Assembly (NCBI GenBank): GCA_016702505.1
Contig: JADJDU010000003.1
Coordinates: 434,001 to 498,000 of the forward strand
DNA length: 64,000 nt
Direction of reading: 5' to 3'
Origin: Microthrixaceae bacterium
GTDB taxonomy: Bacteria > Actinomycetota > Acidimicrobiia > Acidimicrobiales > Iamiaceae
The position numbers and the translations under genes are program-made. Positions 58,113-64,000 of the stretch are shown here, piece after piece. Within the stretch, counting starts at the first letter, position 1; each line of letters begins with the position of its first letter. A model generated the notes under the pieces. It saw only the letters and a list, made by a program, of their open reading frames with translations. It was not told the origin of the DNA and made no database searches.

Positions 58113-59678
58113 TTGGCGATCTTCAAGAACCTCAAGAACCTGGGTAAGCAGATGGCCGCCGGGTTTGCCCCCACCCCTCTGACCGAGGAGCAGCTGGCGG
58201 CGCTACCGCCCGAACAGCGGGAGGCCTACGAGGCGGCCCTGGCCGAGGTGGCCGCGGGTCAGCGTCAGCTCGATGCCATCTACGACTCCCAGATGGCGGC
58301 GCGCGCCCTGCACGGTCCTGCTGGCCTTCACGTCTATGGCGCCGATCCCCGTGAGATTGCTGAGGCCACCAATCAGGCCTTGGCCACCGGTGGGTTGGCG
58401 GCCTACATGAAGGCCTCGTGGAAGGCCACTGGCCCAGGCGGTGGCGAGCCACCCACCCCGACGCCGTCGAGCGGTCTGCCCGTCGACCCGGCTACCCGCC
58501 CGCAAGAAGAGTGGCAGCGCCGCCAGGAGGCACGCGCCCCGTACCTTGCCCCATCCCGGTTTCCGGTGACGTTCACCCGAATAGCAACCAGGGCTTCCAC
58601 CCAGATCGACGACGTGGCCGCGCACCTGACCAGCAGTGGCCTGGCTGCTCGGCCCGAGCTGGTCTTCGGTCTGTACCCCGTTCCCGACCACATCGGCCAC
58701 GGTATGGGGCGGTCCAAGAACCGATACATCGAATGGGATGTGGTTCACGCCGCCAGCGAGCCGTTGCCTCCAGCATCAAATCCCGGGTTCACGTTTCTAC
58801 CCGGCAATTTCGCCTGGGTGGCTCGGTCATCGGGCGAACAATCGGTCTTGGACGAGGACCTCGCCATCACGATGTTGGCTTCGGCTGGGCTCGGCCCCGA
58901 ACACTGCCTCGGAATCGCCCGAATCATCGCCACCGCCGATCGTGACGGCGGCGATGATTCGGCCGGCTACACCGCCATCAACGTCACCGGTGCGGCCGTG
59001 TTCGGCCACCCGAGCCTGGGAGATCACAGCCGCGATGCGCTGGCCGGAGCCGCCCCCATGAGTCTGCCGGTCGGCGCTCCGGCCGGCGTGCACGTCGAGG
59101 TCCTCAACTGGCATGCCATCGCTCAAGCGGTACACCCTGACAGCCAAAGCCGGCCACCGGTCCCGTCACCGTTTCCCTACCTGCCAGGAACACCCCAGGA
59201 GCTGATCCGGAGCTACCTGGACATCGTTGGGGTGAACCCCTTCGACTCCTACGCCGCCTCGGTCACCGAGGACACCTTCCGAGACCTGCGGACCCTTCGT
59301 CGCAAAGGATTCATGCAGGTGAACACCAACACGAGCACCTCGTTGCCCTGCGTAGACGGTGAGTCCCGCATGAGGATGTTCGGAGGTTCTCTGGTGGTGG
59401 TGGCCTACCGGGACCGCCCCGACTACGTCACCGGCCGTCAACGGTGGGCGGCCTACGAACGAGATGTCCTCCAGTCTCAGCTGAGCCAGGGGACTGGAGC
59501 GCGTCGCCCGGTCACCCCCATGGCGTTCGGCAGCTTGGGCCGAGGGACCCGGCAAGCCATCCGCTGGGCCGAGATTGCCTTGGATACGGTCAGCTACTTC
59601 GTCGATGACGCCTCGTCAGACCAGCGAGGCGATCGTCAGCCTCACCGCTACTGCTGGCCTCCCACCGACATTCGCTGA
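58113..59678 (+). CDS. Unknown 521-residue protein
   Basis: Not recognised. I start at TTG 58113 (MAIFKNLKNLGKQMAAGFAP) because AGGAG lies 7 bases upstream; the frame is open from 58092. The N-terminal 60 residues contain an Ala/Glu-rich helix (LTEEQLAALPPEQREAYEAA). A Pro-rich linker near 115-140 is followed by a large mixed domain (VFGLYPVPDHIGHGMGRSKN, RYIEWDVVHA). There is no signal peptide or membrane segment. It stands alone; the 274 bp before it (57839-58112) hold no other gene. Confidence 0.7.
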   Translation: MAIFKNLKNLGKQMAAGFAPTPLTEEQLAALPPEQREAYEAALAEVAAGQRQLDAIYDSQMAARALHGPAGLHVYGADPREIAEATNQALATGGLAAYMKASWKATGPGGGEPPTPTPSSGLPVDPATRPQEEWQRRQEARAPYLAPSRFPVTFTRIATRASTQIDDVAAHLTSSGLAARPELVFGLYPVPDHIGHGMGRSKNRYIEWDVVHAASEPLPPASNPGFTFLPGNFAWVARSSGEQSVLDEDLAITMLASAGLGPEHCLGIARIIATADRDGGDDSAGYTAINVTGAAVFGHPSLGDHSRDALAGAAPMSLPVGAPAGVHVEVLNWHAIAQAVHPDSQSRPPVPSPFPYLPGTPQELIRSYLDIVGVNPFDSYAASVTEDTFRDLRTLRRKGFMQVNTNTSTSLPCVDGESRMRMFGGSLVVVAYRDRPDYVTGRQRWAAYERDVLQSQLSQGTGARRPVTPMAFGSLGRGTRQAIRWAEIALDTVSYFVDDASSDQRGDRQPHRYCWPPTDIR

Positions 59679-59831
59679 GGGCTAGCGCCACGGCGGTCCC
59701 GTGGGGTCGTTTTGGTCATGCAGCACCTGCGCTCTCCAGGGCCGGGCGACGCCACTGACCCGAGTCTCAGGGGGAACTGTGACCGGCACCGATCGCCGGG
59801 CGGGTGCGCTCGAGGTGGGACGCGCTCTCGA

Positions 59832-62543
59832 TCATTGGCCCGCAGCCCATGGCGTGCTGACACCAGGCCCAGGGGCGACGATCGCGGGTTCGTCCCCGGA
59901 CACAGCACCGCGGGTGGGAAGGCGCACGACGTGGGCATCGCCAATCCCAGCGAAGCGGCCCGGGCTGCAGGTGAGGACCACCACCTGGCACTGACGACTG
60001 GCCAGAGCGATGGCGGATGCCATCTGGGTGAGGCGTCCAGGGTCGGTCCATCCCAAGGTGTCGTCGAAGATCACCGGCGCCCCACCGTCTCCCGAGACGA
60101 TCATGGCGCAGGCCAGCCGGGACAGGACGCCGAGTTGCTCGCGTGCTCCGGTGCTGAGCTGCTGGTAGCCGACGGTGATCCCGTCGAGCGTTCGGGTCTG
60201 GATCTTCAGGTCGTCATCGAGGGTGACCTCGAGGCTGGGCCCGAAGACCAGCCGACCGAGTTGCTCGATCCGCTCCCGGAACGGGGCCTGGTAGCGAGCA
60301 CGGGCCGCCGCACGTCGAACGGCGAACGTGTCGTGCAACAAGAGTGCGGCGGCGGCCCTGGCTTCCAGGCGTTCGAGCTCCAGCCGCAGGTGGTCACGCT
60401 CGGTCAACGCCAGGTCCAGGTTGTGGGCTAGTCCCTGTTCACCTCGGCTGGCCAACACCGCGGCCAGGCTGTCTCGGGCTCGCTGATTGGTGGTGATGGC
60501 ATTGGTGCCACGAAGTTGGGCAGACCGGGCGTTGTCGACCAGCTGATCGAGGGTTTCGGCGTCCTCTCGGGCCAGGCGAGCCCGGCCGTCGGACAACTCG
60601 CCATCGACCGCAGCTAGATCGTTGGCGGCCGCCACCAACCCGGCCGCGATGGCCAGGTCGGGCTGATCCAGCCGGGCCTGGGCCAGTCCGGCACGGACTC
60701 GTTCCAGGGCGGCGCGCTCGGCGTTGACCTGCGCGTCCAGCCCGGCACTGGTCACATCTGCTTCCTTCAAGACCAGGTTGGCGGCAGCCAGTTCGGCCTC
60801 GACGGCGGCGAGTTGGGTCCGCAGTTCGCTCGCGGCCCTCTCCGCCTGCTCCCTGATCTCTTGAGCGGAGTCCAGGTCCTCGGGAAGGGCCGGCTCTGGG
60901 CCACGCTCGGCGGCGTAGCTGGCTATCCGTTCGGCATGGCGGGAGATCTTGCGCTCCAGCGCCTCCAAGGTGAGGTCTCGAAGGTCGTCTCGGATCTGCT
61001 CGACAGCGCGGCTTCGAATCCGCTCGGCGTCGGCTCGGGCGTTGGCTGCGGCCCGGGCCTGATCCAAGTTGGCCACGCCGTGTTCCCGGCACAGCCGGGC
61101 CAGCTCCTGCGCGGCTCGGAGCTGACCCTCGTGCAGGGTCTGGGCTTCTTGGCCGACCTCCACGTCTACCTGCACTACGCCGGGAATGCTCAGTTGGGTG
61201 TTGGTGGCCACGGCCAGCAGATGGCTTTCACCAGCGCTCAAGGCGACGGCGGACTCAGGCGCCACCACCTCGATACCGCTAAGAGCGGTGACGGTGAGGC
61301 GCACCGCTCCCCCCGCAGCCGCGGCCTCGGCCCTCACGAAGTCGAGATGGGCCGACTCGATCCGATCCAGAACAGCCGCGTCGACACAGTTGGCTTCGAG
61401 GACAGCCTCGGCCGATTCCAGCGCCGCTTGGTTTCTGCGCACGCGATCACGACGCTCGACGAACTGCTCGACCTCGATCTGTTGGCGTCTGAAATCGGTG
61501 TCGGCCACCGATAGGTCATGGACGGCCTCTGCCCTCTTGAGCGCCGACTGGAGGGAGTCCCGATCACCTTCACCCGAGTCGACCGCGGCCCGGGCGGCCG
61601 ACCGGGCCGGTTCGACCTGGACCAGCTCTTCCTCGGCTCGATCCAGTCTGCGAACCTGCTCGAGCTCGGCCGAGATGAGTCCGTCTCTGATCTCACTGAG
61701 TTGGAGCCAATGTCGGTGATCGGCAGCCACGCCATCTCGACGGGACTCGATGTGGCCGACGAAGCGGCGGAGCTCCTCCACGGCAACCAGACGACCCTCG
61801 TATTCGACCACTGCCCGCTCCAGTTCGACCTGCCGGCCGGCCAGCTCAGTGGCCTCCTTCTCCAGTCGAACCATCTCGTCGGTCTGAGAGTCCAGTTCGC
61901 GCAGTTCGGACTGGAGGCTGGAGACACGGGCCTCGGCCCCAGCGACCCGTTCGGCCAATCGTTTCCGTTCGGAGCTCGGTTGTCCCGAGGCGGTCCAATA
62001 GCTGTTCCGCTCCGCCACGATCCGTTCCCACAACCCGTCGTGATGGTGGTCCTCGTCTCCACCTCCAGCCGCCAGGTCCAATGCCCGCCCCAGTGAGGGG
62101 ACACCGAAGTCGACCTGGTCGAGGTCGGCGCCCTGCTCCAACCGCAGGGCACGCCACAGGTCACCGTCGAGGGTCTCGCCCAGGATGGTCAGGACCCGTT
62201 CGTGAGCTTCCCGACCGGTCAGCTGCTCTCTCACCGGTTCGATCACCGTGAGCGTGGTCTCAGGCTTGCGAAGCCATCGCTTGGAATACTCGATCCGGTA
62301 GGGCCCGGTGGAGAGATCCACCTCTACCTCGGGACCCGCGTCTCGGTGCACCGGCTTGACCGCCATCACGCCCTGCTTGCGGCTGTCGTCACGAACCTCC
62401 AGCACCATGGTCAGTGCTTCGGCCAGCGAGCTCTTGCCCGCCTCGTTGTCTCCTTCGATGATGGTCACGCCCTCGGAAGGGAAGGTGACCTCGGCCGAGG
62501 TGACGCCGCGGAAGTTCCGCAGGGTGAGTCGGTTGATCCTCAC
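59832..62543 (-). CDS. sbcC: SbcC/Rad50-like SMC-type ATPase
   Basis: A 903-aa protein with an N-terminal Walker A GDNEAGKSSL near residues 31-40, long coiled coils (about 190-400 and 490-760), and at the end a signature LSTGAREQLGVLSRLA and Walker B VIFDDTLGWTD. This is the RecF/Rad50 head layout. No zinc-hook CxxC is seen at the middle, unlike true Rad50. With the nuclease encoded upstream it should process DNA ends or hairpins. ATG 62543 overlaps the sbcD stop. Confidence 0.85.
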   Translation of the reverse strand: MRINRLTLRNFRGVTSAEVTFPSEGVTIIEGDNEAGKSSLAEALTMVLEVRDDSRKQGVMAVKPVHRDAGPEVEVDLSTGPYRIEYSKRWLRKPETTLTVIEPVREQLTGREAHERVLTILGETLDGDLWRALRLEQGADLDQVDFGVPSLGRALDLAAGGGDEDHHHDGLWERIVAERNSYWTASGQPSSERKRLAERVAGAEARVSSLQSELRELDSQTDEMVRLEKEATELAGRQVELERAVVEYEGRLVAVEELRRFVGHIESRRDGVAADHRHWLQLSEIRDGLISAELEQVRRLDRAEEELVQVEPARSAARAAVDSGEGDRDSLQSALKRAEAVHDLSVADTDFRRQQIEVEQFVERRDRVRRNQAALESAEAVLEANCVDAAVLDRIESAHLDFVRAEAAAAGGAVRLTVTALSGIEVVAPESAVALSAGESHLLAVATNTQLSIPGVVQVDVEVGQEAQTLHEGQLRAAQELARLCREHGVANLDQARAAANARADAERIRSRAVEQIRDDLRDLTLEALERKISRHAERIASYAAERGPEPALPEDLDSAQEIREQAERAASELRTQLAAVEAELAAANLVLKEADVTSAGLDAQVNAERAALERVRAGLAQARLDQPDLAIAAGLVAAANDLAAVDGELSDGRARLAREDAETLDQLVDNARSAQLRGTNAITTNQRARDSLAAVLASRGEQGLAHNLDLALTERDHLRLELERLEARAAAALLLHDTFAVRRAAARARYQAPFRERIEQLGRLVFGPSLEVTLDDDLKIQTRTLDGITVGYQQLSTGAREQLGVLSRLACAMIVSGDGGAPVIFDDTLGWTDPGRLTQMASAIALASRQCQVVVLTCSPGRFAGIGDAHVVRLPTRGAVSGDEPAIVAPGPGVSTPWAAGQ

Positions 62544-63673
62544 GATGCCACCCCTGCGAGCCGTGCCAATAGGGCCATGGCGTCTTGAGCCACCACCGAC
62601 TCACCCGGTGGTGCCGCCAAGGCTTGAAGATCAGCTAGGGCGTCTAGAGCAAACCCAGACAGACCGAGGGAGTCGAGGTCGGTGTCGTCGGGGAGCACCA
62701 GCAGGTCGATGCGTCGCTCCCAACCCTGAAGGGAAGCGAACAGATCGCCGTGATGGGCCAGAACGGAGTCGAGCCTGGCCTTCTCGGTGAGCGACAGCTG
62801 ACCGACCAATGACAACCTCACAATGGTGCGGGCCTTGTCTGCCAGGGTGTCCAGGAAGGAATCCAACAGGTCGACATCGCTGTGCCCGGTGAGGTTGGCC
62901 TCGTGACGAACGAAGTGCCACGTGCCCACGCGATGTGCCTCTACCGCTACCCGTCCGCTCTCGTCGAGCTCCACCACCAGCACCTGGCCCGGGTCCACCT
63001 CACGGAAGTCGGTGGGTTCGGGCGCCCCCGAGTACCGCACGCATCCGGTACGGCCGACCGAGGTAGCCGAGTGGCGGTCTCCCAGAGCTAGGTAGTGGAT
63101 CCGGCCGTCGGCCAGGGCGGCTTCCACGCCCGCAAGGGCCACCAGCGCTGGATTGGTGTCGTCCGGTGAGAGCACGTCCAACGCGCCATGGCCCACCACG
63201 ATCCGCCGGGTATCGCCAGGAACCAGGTCTGCTACTGCTCCACCCACCAGGTCTGTGAGCGGCCGCTTGGAGGTCCAAGGCGCGGGCACCAATTCAACAC
63301 CAGGAACCGGCGAGATCAGGTCGGTCGACTCGAGCACCACCACGTTGGCGGGGCGATGGGAGACGAAGGTCTGAGACCGGAATACCGACGACGCGTCGAG
63401 CGGGTCGTGGTTTCCGGGCAGTAGGTAGAACGTGATCTGCGGTGTGGCGGCCATGGCGTCCAGGGCTCTCACCACCACCTGGCGCTCGACGTGGTTCGTC
63501 TCGAACACGTCTCCGCACACGACCACGAACGGGCAGCCTTGGTCTAGCGCCAAGGCCCCGATAGAGCGGATCACGTCGATCCGGGCCGCGGAGAAGCGCG
63601 GCTGGGCGTCGCCACCCAGATAGTGCCTGGTCATTCCGAGCTGCCAGTCGGCGGTGTGGATGAAGCGGACCAT
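62540..63673 (-). CDS. sbcD: SbcD/Mre11-like metallophosphoesterase
   Basis: A 377-aa nuclease with the metallophosphatase motifs in order: FIHTADWQLG, VVCGDVFE, LPGNHDPLD, VVGHGAL and LALGDRHS. The C-terminal part is the capping and helical domain. It pairs with the SbcC-like ATPase through a 4-base gene overlap. Start ATG 63673. The pair is a DNA-repair nuclease by family knowledge. Confidence 0.9.
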   Translation of the reverse strand: MVRFIHTADWQLGMTRHYLGGDAQPRFSAARIDVIRSIGALALDQGCPFVVVCGDVFETNHVERQVVVRALDAMAATPQITFYLLPGNHDPLDASSVFRSQTFVSHRPANVVVLESTDLISPVPGVELVPAPWTSKRPLTDLVGGAVADLVPGDTRRIVVGHGALDVLSPDDTNPALVALAGVEAALADGRIHYLALGDRHSATSVGRTGCVRYSGAPEPTDFREVDPGQVLVVELDESGRVAVEAHRVGTWHFVRHEANLTGHSDVDLLDSFLDTLADKARTIVRLSLVGQLSLTEKARLDSVLAHHGDLFASLQGWERRIDLLVLPDDTDLDSLGLSGFALDALADLQALAAPPGESVVAQDAMALLARLAGVAS

Positions 63674-63857
63674 GCATCGACCGTACCGAGGGGGTGTGAC
63701 AAAGAAGCGGACCTGTCCCGGTCGCCACCGATACCGAAAGGGAGGGGTGGGGGGTACCAGGCTGTCGGGGTCACGACGGAGCCCGTGCTGGATGTTGCCG
63801 GCACGCCGAACCGGGTTCCCCTACCCTGCCCGATCGGGTATCTGAAAGGGGACCGAG

Positions 63858-64000
63858 GTGTCCAGCACTCGAATTTCCATTCCACGTCGACGCCGTCTGG
63901 CCGCGGCCCTGGCCGTCGCAGTGGCGACCGGTGCCGTAGTGGCTCCCCTTGCGGCTGGGGCCGGACCGTCCTCGACGATTGCCACCGCTCTCGATTCTCT
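63858..64000 (+). CDS. N-terminus of an exported protein (partial)
   Basis: From GTG 63858, with AAAGGGG upstream, the frame runs to the window edge (about 47 codons). A basic start (ISIPRRRRL) is followed by a hydrophobic core (AAALAVAVATGAVVAPLAA) and an AGA cleavage site, a standard signal peptide. The mature protein begins near GPSSTIATAL. Function cannot be seen. Confidence 0.75.
   Translation, partial: MSSTRISIPRRRRLAAALAVAVATGAVVAPLAAGAGPSSTIATALDS

Overview
The window is from a high-GC Gram-positive chromosome, most likely an actinobacterium of the Acidimicrobiia type. The phylum call rests on the actinobacterial gene order dnaK-grpE-dnaJ-hspR with HspR-type (HAIR-like) operators, a DUF3556 membrane protein, an LLM F420-type oxidoreductase, many GTG/TTG starts and several apparently leaderless promoters. 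The class call is inference only.

Layout. 1-9.7 kb is the heat-shock region: the end of a secreted protein (+), then on the minus strand clpB, a DUF3556 gene, hspR, dnaJ, grpE and dnaK. 9.2-26.3 kb is housekeeping DNA: small lipoproteins, an SGNH hydrolase and a TylF-like methyltransferase, an acyl-CoA thioesterase, phosphoglycerate mutase, an FKBP lipoprotein, a cyclic-nucleotide-binding protein, a large membrane Fe-S oxidoreductase, a receiver-like protein, an AglD-type membrane protein with a kinase-like domain, a CPBP protease, dCTP deaminase and two bacterial PH-domain membrane proteins.

26.43-45.91 kb is an integrative element of about 19.4 kb inserted in a tRNA-Gly(CCC) gene. It has a tyrosine integrase at the left end, a 35-bp perfect att repeat at both ends and matching GTGCCAC-N4-GTGCCAC arm sites just inside each end. 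Cargo: a three-gene TIGR04255/Xre-like/unknown cassette, a MobF relaxase broken by an insertion sequence at its helicase Walker B motif, two small regulators, a NYN / HTH-methylase / single-TRD specificity trio behind a strong promoter with direct repeats, and a type I restriction system with two different HsdM subunits plus HsdS and HsdR.

46.1-52.9 kb is a second accessory stretch: an ECF sigma / anti-sigma / ABC exporter operon, a small lipoprotein, a decayed second integrase, an AbiEi-like gene with a damaged AbiEii partner, and a DUF5655 gene. 53.1-64 kb returns to chromosome-like genes: a Rieske oxygenase divergent from a TetR regulator, DUF1697, an LLM oxidoreductase, an NTF2-like protein, a DsbA-like protein, an unknown 521-residue protein, an SbcC/SbcD-type pair and the start of an exported protein.

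A caution applies throughout: at least eight otherwise well-conserved genes are broken by single-base indels, mostly one base missing from a G or C run. This looks more like consensus error in the assembly than real decay, so I annotate those genes across the shift and say where it is.
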